Under the pieces are notes generated by a model. That model was not told where the DNA came from, made no database searches, and saw only the letters and a list, made by a program, of their open reading frames with translations. From DASXAQ01 sp036406615 (GTDB lineage Bacteria; Actinomycetota; UBA4738): DNA of 64,000 nucleotides. Both the position numbers and the translations under genes were made by a program. Shown here piece by piece: positions 48,068-55,781 of the stretch; within the stretch, counting starts at the first letter, position 1, and every line of letters begins with the position of its first letter. The stretch covers positions 1-64,000 of the forward strand of contig DASXAQ010000001.1 in the NCBI GenBank assembly GCA_036406615.1. The letters are read 5' to 3'.

Positions 48068-48092
48068 ACAAACCTGTCATTCGTCGCGGGGA

Positions 48093-48752
48093 ATGGGATC
48101 GGGATTGGCCCAAGCGCTCGCACCCGTCGTCTACCTGGCGGCCGGCCTGCTCGCCTGGTCGGGGATCGCCAAGGGCCTCAGGCCCGCCCCTGCCGCCGAC
48201 GCGCTGCGCCTCGCCGGCCTGCCGGCCCATACCGCGCTGGTCCGCGCGCTCGCGGGTTGGGAGCTCGTCGTGGGGCTCGCATGCCTGCTCCGCCCGGCGA
48301 CGGCCTCGATGTTCGCCCTGTGCGCGACGTACCTGGCCTTCGCGGGGTACCTCGAGTACGTGATCCGAACCCGCCCCGGGTCCGGGTCGTGTGGGTGCAC
48401 CGGCGCGGACCGGGTCCCGCCCAGCCGCCTGCACGTGGCCCTTGACCTGGTCGCGGCCGCCGCGGCGGCCATGGCGATCGTCGTGCCCGTCTCGAGCCTG
48501 CCCGCGTTCGCGTCGTCGCTCGGCCCGCTGGCGGTCCCCTTCCTCGGGGGGCTGGTCCTGGCCGGGTACCTCGCCTGGGCCGCGGTCCGGCTCGTGCCCG
48601 AGGCATTTGCCTCCTATCGCGGCGGCGAGGGACACGCGCACGAACGCGTGCGCGGCAACCGTCACCGCCGCGCCGACTCCGTGCTCGCCGCAGCCGGGAT
48701 CGGACCGGGGCATCCGAGCCTGTGGGGCGGCGCGGAAGCGACGAAGGGCTGA
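48093..48752 (+). CDS. MauE/DoxX-family redox-associated membrane protein
   Basis: A 219-residue membrane protein with four to five helices. VVYLAAGLLAWSGIAKGLRPAPAADALRLAGLP and ALAGWELVVGLACLL are the DoxX/MauE pattern, and the loop GSGSCGCTGADRVP holds the CxC pair typical of MauE-like proteins. MauE works with MauD in disulfide formation of the Cys-rich methylamine dehydrogenase light chain. Here it begins an operon with a MauA-like and two MauD-like proteins. ATG 48093 follows CGCGGGGA. Confidence 0.83.
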   Translation: MGSGLAQALAPVVYLAAGLLAWSGIAKGLRPAPAADALRLAGLPAHTALVRALAGWELVVGLACLLRPATASMFALCATYLAFAGYLEYVIRTRPGSGSCGCTGADRVPPSRLHVALDLVAAAAAAMAIVVPVSSLPAFASSLGPLAVPFLGGLVLAGYLAWAAVRLVPEAFASYRGGEGHAHERVRGNRHRRADSVLAAAGIGPGHPSLWGGAEATKG

Positions 48753-48754
48753 GC

Positions 48755-49339
48755 ATGCGAAGCGGCCTCGCCGATCGAGCGGCCTCGATCGTGCGCGGCA
48801 CCCTGTCGCGGCGAAGCCTCCTGGCCAGGGCCGCCGTCGCCGCGTCGGCCCTGTCGATCGCGCCCATCCGGTACCTGACGCGACCCGTGTCGGCCACGGT
48901 CCTCATCGGGTGTTCGGGATGTCCGTCCAACTCGTTCTGCTGCGACGGCTGGACCGCGTTCTGCTGTCAGCTCACGGACGGGACGAACGACGGCTGTCCC
49001 GACTACGCGTACGTCGGCGGGTGGTGGAAGTGCACGTACTCGGGGTCCAGCCTGTGCAACCCGACGAACGTCCGCTACTACCTGGACTGCAACCGCCTGC
49101 CGAGCCAGTCCTGCCCAAACGGGTGCCACTGCGCGGGCCAGAAGTGCAACCACCGCTCGACGTGCTGCAACGTGTTCCGGTACGGGCAGTGCAACACGCA
49201 GATCTCGGGGACGACGCAGATCGCGTGCCGATTGGTGACGTGCGTGTCCCCATGCACGATCGACTGCCTGAACTGCAACTGCACCAGCGCGGTGGAGCAG
49301 GTCACGTGCACCCACAACAACTCGTGCCTCGATGCCTGA
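48755..49339 (+). CDS. TAT-exported Cys-rich protein, methylamine dehydrogenase light chain-like (MauA-like)
   Basis: A 194-residue protein. The twin-arginine signal LSRRSLLARAAVAASALSIAP is followed by a mature domain with about 25 cysteines (CSGCPSNSFCCDGWTAFCC, GCHCAGQKCNHRSTCC, CTIDCLNCNCT). The pattern FCCQLTDG..GCPDYAYVGGWWKC then RYYLDCN resembles the light chain around the first TTQ tryptophan (SWVASC...AYRDCC). I see no convincing counterpart to the second TTQ tryptophan, so a tryptophan tryptophylquinone is doubtful. No heavy-chain gene is nearby. Probably a folded, disulfide-rich exported protein or peptide carrier of new function. Confidence 0.6.
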   Translation: MRSGLADRAASIVRGTLSRRSLLARAAVAASALSIAPIRYLTRPVSATVLIGCSGCPSNSFCCDGWTAFCCQLTDGTNDGCPDYAYVGGWWKCTYSGSSLCNPTNVRYYLDCNRLPSQSCPNGCHCAGQKCNHRSTCCNVFRYGQCNTQISGTTQIACRLVTCVSPCTIDCLNCNCTSAVEQVTCTHNNSCLDA

Positions 49340-49378
49340 ACCGACGACGTTTCGACGCGATCGAAAGGAGCCGTCCGC

Positions 49379-50014
49379 ATGACCGCACTCGTCGTGGTCG
49401 AGACCATCGTCCTGGCGCTGCTGTCGCTGCTGGTGATCGGGCTGCTGCGGAGCCACGCGGAGATCCTTCGCCGCATCGGCGAGGAACCTGCCGCGCGGGC
49501 GGCCTCGGATGGAGGTGCGGACGGCGATCGGCCGGACGGCTCGCGACCGGACGTCTCGCATCTGCCCGCGCCGCGCGCGGACGTGACGCCGGCGTTCGAC
49601 ATCGTGGGGCAGACGCTGCATGGCTCGGCGGTGAAGCTCGCGATGGAAGGGCCGACGGACACGCTGCTCGCGTTCCTGTCGAGCGGGTGCCTGACGTGCC
49701 AGACGTTCTGGGAGGCATTGCCGTCGGCCGCGTCGCGCGGGTTGCCGGCGGACATCCGGCTGCTGGTCGTCGTGAAGGATCCGTCGTTCGAAAGCCCGTC
49801 GCGACTCCGAGAGCTGGCGATCGGCGACGTTGCCGTGGTGATGTCGTCGGCCGCGTGGAAGGACTACGGCATCGCGCTTTCCCCCTACTTCGTGCACGTG
49901 AGCGCCGACGGCGAAGTGCGGTCCGAAGGGTCGGCCGGCTCGTGGGCGCAGGTCGCATCGCTGCTTCGCGACGCCATGGCCGACCGCGAGCTCGAGCTGC
50001 GGGGCGCGAGGTGA
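49379..50014 (+). CDS. MauD-like thioredoxin-fold protein
   Basis: A 211-residue membrane-anchored protein: N-terminal helix LVVVETIVLALLSLLVIGLL, a linker rich in Asp/Arg, then a thioredoxin-like domain with TLLAFLSSGCLTCQTFWEAL (CxxC in GCLTC) and ADIRLLVVVKDPSFESPSRLREL and SPYFVHVSADGEV (cis-Pro region). MauD proteins help form or isomerise disulfides in the light chain. RBS AAAGGAG. The next frame overlaps its stop (GTGA). Confidence 0.8.
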   Translation: MTALVVVETIVLALLSLLVIGLLRSHAEILRRIGEEPAARAASDGGADGDRPDGSRPDVSHLPAPRADVTPAFDIVGQTLHGSAVKLAMEGPTDTLLAFLSSGCLTCQTFWEALPSAASRGLPADIRLLVVVKDPSFESPSRLRELAIGDVAVVMSSAAWKDYGIALSPYFVHVSADGEVRSEGSAGSWAQVASLLRDAMADRELELRGAR

Positions 50015-50727
50015 CTGACGGAACCGGACTCGTCATCTCGACCGGGATGGCCCTGGCCGTGGTGGCGGCGGTGCGTTCGACATGGTCGCCCTGAGGCGCG
50101 TCGATGCTGGGGAGCATCACCCCGCTCGGCGAGCGGGGCCGGGGATCCACATGGGCGGTCACCGCCGCCTTCTACATCGCCGGGTCCGCGATCGCCGGCG
50201 CCGCGGTGGGCGCGGGCCTCGGCGGACTCGGCCGCGCGATCGCCGGCATGGGTTCCGCCGGATCCGCCGCGCCGGCTCAGACGACGGCGTGGATCCTTGC
50301 CGCCGTCACGTCGTTTGCCGTCGCCGTGGACCTGCGTGCCGGCGGCCTGCGGCTGCCGAGCGTCGAGCGGCAGGTGAACGAGGAGTGGCTGTACCGGTAC
50401 CGCGGCTGGGTGTACGGGCTCGGCTTCGGACTGCAGCTCGGCACCGGCGTCGTCACGATCGTCACGACGGCCGCGGTCTACCTCACGTGGCTGGCCGCGT
50501 TGCTGACCGCGTCGCCGCTCGCGGGCGGGGCGATCGGGCTGGCGTTCGGCCTGGGCCGCGCGGCGCCGATGCTGTCGGTGGCCGGCGTCCGTGACCAGTC
50601 CCGGCTGCTGGCGCTGGACGCCTCACTGCGTCGGCTCGAACCGCTGTCGCGGCGCATGACCATCTCCGCCGAAGCGGCGCTCGGCGGGTCGCTGCTGGCG
50701 ATCCTGGCGCGGGGAACGCTGCGATGA
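50011..50727 (+). CDS. Polytopic membrane protein with in-frame UGA (candidate selenoprotein)
   Basis: Translation from GTG 50011, overlapping the MauD stop, gives a 27-codon segment with a membrane helix ending RSTWSP, then UGA at 50092-50094, and the same frame continues GASMLGSITPLGERGRG and four more membrane helices to 50727. From memory, actinobacterial homologues read RSTWSPCGxSMLxxITPxGERGRG, so UGA stands where a cysteine is expected. Two hairpins follow the UGA closely. Alternatives: a point mutation or sequencing error (TGC to TGA), or a true separate gene starting at ATG 50104. Operon context (disulfide chemistry) makes an active Cys/Sec plausible. Confidence 0.65.
50092..50138 (+). 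promoter_or_regulatory. In-frame UGA followed by candidate bacterial SECIS hairpins
   Basis: UGA at 50092-50094. Hairpin A: GATGCT-GGGG-AGCATC (50103-50118), loop starting 15 nt after the UGA and beginning with G, a geometry near that described for bacterial SECIS elements. Hairpin B: CCCCGCTC-GGC-GAGCGGGG (50120-50138), perfect 8-bp stem. Either could act in SelB recruitment; GC-rich chance hairpins cannot be excluded. Confidence 0.4.
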
Positions 50728-50743
50728 GCGCGAGGCCGCGGCG

Positions 50744-51217
50744 ATGACGACGCTGTCGGGCCACGGCCTCTCGGCGACGCTCCCGCGGCGATGGGAGGGT
50801 CGCGTCTTCGTGCCGGACCTTCCTCCGCCGGCGATCAATCTGCCGGTGCTGCACGCGGCGAGCTTTCGCCTGCCGGCCGACGAGGCCACGTTCGGCAGCG
50901 AGGCGGCCCGCGTCATGGGCGGCCGCGGCGCGCTGATGGCCCTGGTGGAGTACGACCCCGCGCTCGGCGGATTCGGGCTGTTCGAAACGGCGGGTCCGCC
51001 GCCCTCGCTTCGACCGTCGGACTTCGATCCGAACGCCTTGCAAGTGCGACGGGCCGGCCAGGCCGGGATGCAGCGGTTCTTCACGTGGCACGGGCGGGCG
51101 CTGTGCCTCTACGTCGTCCTCGGCACCGCGGCGGGCACGGTCACCGCCCTTGCCGAAGCGAACACGGTCCTGACCTCGATGGACGTCGTGCGGGCCAATG
51201 GGGAGCGGTCCCCGTGA
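50744..51217 (+). CDS. Hypothetical protein of the Mau-like operon
   Basis: A 157-residue protein, no signal peptide, mixed alpha/beta (RVFVPDLPPPAINLPVLHAASFRLP, GALMALVEYDPALGGFGLFE, HGRALCLYVVLGTAAGTVTALAEANTVLTSMDVV). It has a single Cys. No named family recognised; because it is locked between two redox genes with a 16-nt and a GTGA junction it presumably serves the same process. Confidence 0.7.
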   Translation: MTTLSGHGLSATLPRRWEGRVFVPDLPPPAINLPVLHAASFRLPADEATFGSEAARVMGGRGALMALVEYDPALGGFGLFETAGPPPSLRPSDFDPNALQVRRAGQAGMQRFFTWHGRALCLYVVLGTAAGTVTALAEANTVLTSMDVVRANGERSP

Positions 51218-51792
51218 CGCTCGCGCTGTGGATCGTGGCGTCGCTCGCGCTGGCCGGCGTGCTGGCGCTGGGCGTGGTCCTGGCGGAGACGCTTCGCCAG
51301 ATCGACCGGCTGCGGGCCGAGGTGTCCCACCGCGCGACCTCGGCCCCCGGAGGCGTTCCCTCCGGCCTGCCGGCGGGGGCTCCGGCGCCGGCGTTTCGCT
51401 TCGACACGGCACATGGCCGGCTGTCGTCCACCTCGTTCGCGGGGCGGCGGCACGTGATCCTGTTCGCCAGCCCCGGCTGCGCGCCCTGCGAGCGGGTCGT
51501 GCCCACGGCCGCGCGGCTGGCGGACGCCGGGCGGATCCCGGACCTGATCGTGGTCAGCCGCGGCGAGCCCGGCTGCCAGCCGGCCGCCTGGACGGGCCGC
51601 AGGCCCGGGGCGGTCACGCTCGGAACCGAACGCGGGGACGCGGTCTCCTCGCTGTTCGACACCGCGATCACGCCGCACGCGTTCGTCGTCGGAGCCGACG
51701 GCCACATCGTGGCCCAGGGAATCGCCTCGGACCCCGATCACCTGCTGCGCCTGGCCGGGGCAGCCGGCGACGCGCGAGAGGCGACCGCATGA
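51214..51792 (+). CDS. MauD-like thioredoxin-fold protein (second copy)
   Basis: A 192-residue protein: N-terminal membrane helix ALWIVASLALAGVLALGVVLAETL, a linker, then a TlpA/ResA-like domain with FASPGCAPCERVVPTAARLA (CxxC in GCAPC), and TPHAFVVGADGHIVAQG (cis-Pro loop). It differs strongly from the MauD-like protein at 49379, so the pair may be a donor and an isomerase, or serve the two different Cys-rich substrates. GTG start overlaps the upstream stop; ATGA junction to the next gene. Confidence 0.83.
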   Translation: MTLALWIVASLALAGVLALGVVLAETLRQIDRLRAEVSHRATSAPGGVPSGLPAGAPAPAFRFDTAHGRLSSTSFAGRRHVILFASPGCAPCERVVPTAARLADAGRIPDLIVVSRGEPGCQPAAWTGRRPGAVTLGTERGDAVSSLFDTAITPHAFVVGADGHIVAQGIASDPDHLLRLAGAAGDAREATA

Positions 51793-52097
51793 GCGGCAGC
51801 CGGCGGCCCGATGCGTTCGGCAGGCGGCGCCTGTTCACCCACGTCTCCGAGCGGCTGACCGCCGCGTTCGCCGTCGCCGTCGGGGCTGCCCGGGCCGCTC
51901 CGCCGCCACACGGCGCCGAGCCTCCCGGCACGCCCGACATCATCCCCTCCTGCCAGGGCGTCTGGTGTTCGGTGTCCAGCTGCGGCGGCTGCGCGTGCGG
52001 GGGGAACCTGTACCACTGCACGGGATGCGGCGAGAACTTCCACGCGTGCTACGAGGACCGCGACTGCCAGGACTTCTGCCTGACCCCGATCTGCTGA
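51789..52097 (+). CDS. Small exported Cys-rich peptide
   Basis: A 102-residue protein: GRRRLFTHVSERLTAAFAVAVGAARA looks like an export signal (possibly TAT-like, with RRR), then a 50-residue domain with 11 cysteines in close spacing (PSCQGVWCSVSSCGGCACGG, HCTGCGENFHACYEDRDCQDFC). Not similar in order to the larger MauA-like protein, but analogous in Cys density. ATG overlaps the stop of the second MauD-like gene, so it is presumably its substrate. Odd number of Cys implies a free thiol, a bond to a partner, or a modification. Confidence 0.7.
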   Translation: MSGSRRPDAFGRRRLFTHVSERLTAAFAVAVGAARAAPPPHGAEPPGTPDIIPSCQGVWCSVSSCGGCACGGNLYHCTGCGENFHACYEDRDCQDFCLTPIC

Positions 52098-52134
52098 ACG
52101 GCAACGCCGCGCCGTGCGCGGAGCGCGACGACCC

Positions 52135-53523
52135 CTACGAGCCCGCCGCCTTCTTCAGCTCCGCGATGGAATCGTGGACGGCGTCGGCCAGCTCGTCGAT
52201 GTCCGGCATGGTGTCCCAGTCCCCGGTCAGCCCGAACGCCATCGTGCCGGCAAGGCTCGTGACCGCGACGGACAGGCCGACGGTCTCGGCCAGCGGCATG
52301 ATCGGGTAGAACGCCAGCAGCTTCGCGCCGCAGATGTACAGCGGGATCTGCGGGCCGGGCACGTTGGACACCACCAGGTTGAACATCGGCGTGCGCGCGG
52401 CGAGGCGTGCGGCCATCGCGTGGATCGTCGGCGGCGCCCAGACGCCGATGTTCATGAGGAACTCCGCGCCGACCGCCTGGTGCGACTCCTTGAGGTTCTT
52501 CGTCGTCGCGCGGATCGTCGACAGCCGCGAACGCGCGCTCATCGGTCCGATGGGGAGTTCAACGAACAGCGTGGACAGATGGTTCCCGAGCGCCCCGCGC
52601 TCGTTGCGGCCGCGGACCGACACCGGCACGAACGCGCGCAGCGTGCGCCCGCGCGTCGGCAGCCGCCGCTCGTGGAACAGCCGGTGCAGCGCGCCGGCGG
52701 TCGTCGCGAGCACCACGTCGTTCACGGTCCCGCCGAGCGCGTTCTTCACGTCCTTGAAGTCCTGTACGGGCGCCTCGGCCATGGCGAAGCGACGATTGGG
52801 ACCGACGCGGCGATTGAGCGGGCTCGGCGGCGTGACACCGAGCCCGAGGATGTCGCGGATCCCCGATACCGTGTGGCCGACCTGTCGAGCGGCCAGCATC
52901 GGCGCCTCCAGGGCGAGCTGCACCGCGTCGGTCAGCTCACGCATCGGATGCGCGATCCCCTCCCGGATGGCGTCGTTCAGCAGATCCCATGCGTGCGGCG
53001 GCGGCTCGGGCGTCCACTCCGGCGGGTCGCCGATGTCGACCTTCGGCGAGAAGTCGAACAGCACGGTCGCGATGTCCATCGCCGCGATGCCGTCGATCAT
53101 CGCGTGGTGCACCTTCGACAGGATGGCGGACAGGCCGTCCTCCATCCCTTCGATCACGTACAGCTCCCACAGCGGCTTGCTTCGGTCCAGCGGACGGGAG
53201 ATGACTCGCTGGACGAAGTCGGCGAGCTCGGCGCGGCCTCCGGGGGCCGGCAGCGCCGCCCGGCGCATGTGGAACTGGATGTTGAAGTCCACGTCGTCCA
53301 CCCACACCGGGCGGGCCGCCGGGATCGGCGGGAAGACCACCTTCTGACGGAACCGCGGCGCCAGGTGCAGCCGCGACTCGATCAGCCGGACGACGTCGTC
53401 GAAGCGGACCTCGCCCGTGGGGCCGGTGGAGGGGTCCAGGATCTGGACGCCGGCCACGTGCTGGTGCACGCTCGGCGTCTCGAGATAGAAGAACGAGGCG
53501 TCCTGCGGCCCCACGCGCTCCAC
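52135..53523 (-). CDS. Wax ester synthase/diacylglycerol acyltransferase (WS/DGAT) family protein
   Basis: A 462-residue enzyme. GPQDASFFYLETPSVHQHVAGVQIL is the usual start; the catalytic HHxxxDG is in LSKVHHAMIDGIAAMDIAT; LGGTVNDVVLATTAGALHRL and NLVVSNVPGPQIPLYICGAKL are C-terminal landmarks. It acylates alcohols or diacylglycerol with fatty acyl-CoA for storage lipids. GTG 53523 follows GGGGGTG. Lipid storage of this kind is common in Actinomycetota. Confidence 0.92.
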   Translation of the reverse strand: MERVGPQDASFFYLETPSVHQHVAGVQILDPSTGPTGEVRFDDVVRLIESRLHLAPRFRQKVVFPPIPAARPVWVDDVDFNIQFHMRRAALPAPGGRAELADFVQRVISRPLDRSKPLWELYVIEGMEDGLSAILSKVHHAMIDGIAAMDIATVLFDFSPKVDIGDPPEWTPEPPPHAWDLLNDAIREGIAHPMRELTDAVQLALEAPMLAARQVGHTVSGIRDILGLGVTPPSPLNRRVGPNRRFAMAEAPVQDFKDVKNALGGTVNDVVLATTAGALHRLFHERRLPTRGRTLRAFVPVSVRGRNERGALGNHLSTLFVELPIGPMSARSRLSTIRATTKNLKESHQAVGAEFLMNIGVWAPPTIHAMAARLAARTPMFNLVVSNVPGPQIPLYICGAKLLAFYPIMPLAETVGLSVAVTSLAGTMAFGLTGDWDTMPDIDELADAVHDSIAELKKAAGS

Positions 53524-53728
53524 GGCGTCACCCCCCACGGCATGCTCTGGCCGGCCCGGGTTGCCGGGCCGAGCATCGACCATAGCCGCCTGCCGGATCG
53601 CCGACCACCCGGGCCTTCGACGTTCCGCAGGCAGGACGGGCGGCGGCGTCTTCCCAGGTAAAGCCATCTTTCGCCCGGTCCGATATCTCCCCCAGGGCGA
53701 TCGCACGACTTCCCGACGGGGGAACCGA

Positions 53729-55756
53729 ATGAAACGGCTTGGCCTGCTCGGCCGCTTCGCGCTCGCGAGCGCGGCGGCCATGATGCTGCTGGGGATCGTC
53801 CTCGCCCAATACGAGTCCAGCCTCATCCGCAGCCGGGCTCTGGCCAACGCGCGCGGCGCGGCCATGATGCTCACCGACATCGCCCGCCAGTCCGGCCTGT
53901 CCCCCGCCGACCTCAAGCACGGGATCTCCGTCTCCGAGCTGGACGAGCTGGACGAGGTGTTCATCCCCGGCATCCAGGACCACCGCATCGCCCGGGTCAA
54001 GATCTGGTCCCCGGACGGCACGATCCTGTACTCGGACGAGCACAGCCTGATCGGGGCGACGTTCCCCATCGAACCCGACCTGCACGAGGCGCTGGACGGC
54101 GAGGTCTCGGCGGACGTCAGCTCGCTGGAGGAGGCCGAGAACGTCGACGAACGCGACTTCGGGCGGCTCCTCGAGGTCTACATCCCCGTGCGCTTCGAGC
54201 GCGGCGGGAAGCCGGTGGGAGCCTTCGAGCTGTACCTGCCGTACGCTCCCATCGCGGCCGCGATCTCCTCGGACACCCGGCGCCTGTACCTCATCACCGC
54301 CACCGGCCTGCTGCTGCTGTGGGGCGTGGTGTTCAACGTCGTGTTCGGCGCCTCCCGGAAGCTCCGGCGACACGCCGAGGAGATGCGCAGGCACGCGGAG
54401 GACAACGAATACCTCGCGCTGCACGACCAGCTCACCGACCTGCCCAACCGCACGCTGTTTCGCGATCGGCTCGCCCAGTCGATCCTGAGCGCGAGCCGCG
54501 ACGGCGGCTGCGTCGGCGTGATGATCATGGACCTCGATCGCTTCAAGGAGGTCAACGAGGCGCTGGGGCACGACCACGGCGACCTCCTGCTGACCGAGGT
54601 CGGCCAGCGCCTGCGTACGGCGCTTCGGGGGACCGACACCGTGGCCAGGCTCGGCGGCGACGAGTTCGGCATCCTCATCACCGGGCTGGACGATCCCGGC
54701 CAGATCGAATCCGTGGCGCGCAAGGTGGCCGCGGCGCTGGAGCAGCCGTTCGACGTCAACGGCATCGCGCTCGAGACGGTCGGCAGCATCGGGATCGCGA
54801 TGTACCCGAACCACGGGTCGGACGTGGACGGCCTGATGCGCCGGGCCGACGTCGCGATGTACGTGGCGAAGGCCGCCCGGGTGCCCTTCGAGCTGTACTC
54901 GGCCGAGCAGGACCTGTACACGCGCGAACGCCTGACCATGGTGACGGAGCTTCGGCGCGCGATCGACGGCAACCGGCTGCAGCTGCACTACCAGCCGGTG
55001 ATCGACCTGGCCGCCCGGCGCGTCGTCGGCGTCGAGGCCCTGGCCCGCTGGCCGCACCCGGATCGCGGCCTGGTCGCCGCCGACCAGTTCATCCCGCTGG
55101 CCGAACACGCCGGGCTGATCCGCAAGCTGACGTCGCACGTGCTGGAGGCGGCCCTTTCGCAGGCGCGCACGTGGCGCGACGCCGGCATGCCGCTCATCGT
55201 CGCGGTCAACGTGTCGGCGCGCGACCTGATGGACCCGCGGCTGCCCGAGGAGGTGGAGGCGGCGCTGCACCGCCACGACCTCGGGGCGGAGTATCTCGAG
55301 CTCGAGATCACCGAGAGCTCGATCATGGACCAACCGGCACGCGGCGAGGCGGTGCTCGGCCGGCTGTCCGCGATGGGCGTCGCCCTCGCCATCGACGACT
55401 TCGGAACCGGGTACTCGTCGCTGGCCTACCTCCAGCGCCTCCCGGTCCAGCGTCTGAAGATCGACCGCTCGTTCGTCGTTCGACTGGCGACGAGCGATGG
55501 AGACGCGGCGATCGTGCGTTCGACCGTCGACCTCGGCCGCAACCTCGGGCTTGCCGTCGTTGCCGAAGGCGTCGAGGACGAGGAGTCGCTCGAGCGGCTG
55601 GCCGGCATGGGCTGCGACATGGTGCAGGGATTCCACTTCGCGCGACCGATGCCGCCCGAGGACGTGATCGAATGGCTGCGCGGATCCGGGTTCCCGCTCG
55701 CGGAGCCGCGCCCGCTGTCGTCCGGTGCCACCGACGACGTGGCGAAGGCCTCGTAG
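53729..55756 (+). CDS. Membrane GGDEF-EAL protein (c-di-GMP turnover)
   Basis: A 675-residue protein with a periplasmic sensory loop between two helices (about 9-28 and 190-210), a GGDEF domain (about 235-390) with the intact active site RLGGDEFGIL, and an EAL domain (about 405-655) with the intact GVEALARW, DDFGTGYSSLAYLQRLP and KIDRSF motifs. Both activities may therefore exist. The loop carries GKPVGAFELYLPYAP, a typical CHASE-like ending. ATG 53729 follows GGGGGAA. Signal unknown. Confidence 0.93.
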   Translation: MKRLGLLGRFALASAAAMMLLGIVLAQYESSLIRSRALANARGAAMMLTDIARQSGLSPADLKHGISVSELDELDEVFIPGIQDHRIARVKIWSPDGTILYSDEHSLIGATFPIEPDLHEALDGEVSADVSSLEEAENVDERDFGRLLEVYIPVRFERGGKPVGAFELYLPYAPIAAAISSDTRRLYLITATGLLLLWGVVFNVVFGASRKLRRHAEEMRRHAEDNEYLALHDQLTDLPNRTLFRDRLAQSILSASRDGGCVGVMIMDLDRFKEVNEALGHDHGDLLLTEVGQRLRTALRGTDTVARLGGDEFGILITGLDDPGQIESVARKVAAALEQPFDVNGIALETVGSIGIAMYPNHGSDVDGLMRRADVAMYVAKAARVPFELYSAEQDLYTRERLTMVTELRRAIDGNRLQLHYQPVIDLAARRVVGVEALARWPHPDRGLVAADQFIPLAEHAGLIRKLTSHVLEAALSQARTWRDAGMPLIVAVNVSARDLMDPRLPEEVEAALHRHDLGAEYLELEITESSIMDQPARGEAVLGRLSAMGVALAIDDFGTGYSSLAYLQRLPVQRLKIDRSFVVRLATSDGDAAIVRSTVDLGRNLGLAVVAEGVEDEESLERLAGMGCDMVQGFHFARPMPPEDVIEWLRGSGFPLAEPRPLSSGATDDVAKAS

Positions 55757-55781
55757 CGGCCGAGGGACGGGCCACCGGCGC

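Noticed and set aside
48755..49339. A functional methylamine dehydrogenase
   Set aside because: No heavy chain, no mauG, and the second TTQ tryptophan not seen; only the maturation-type genes match.
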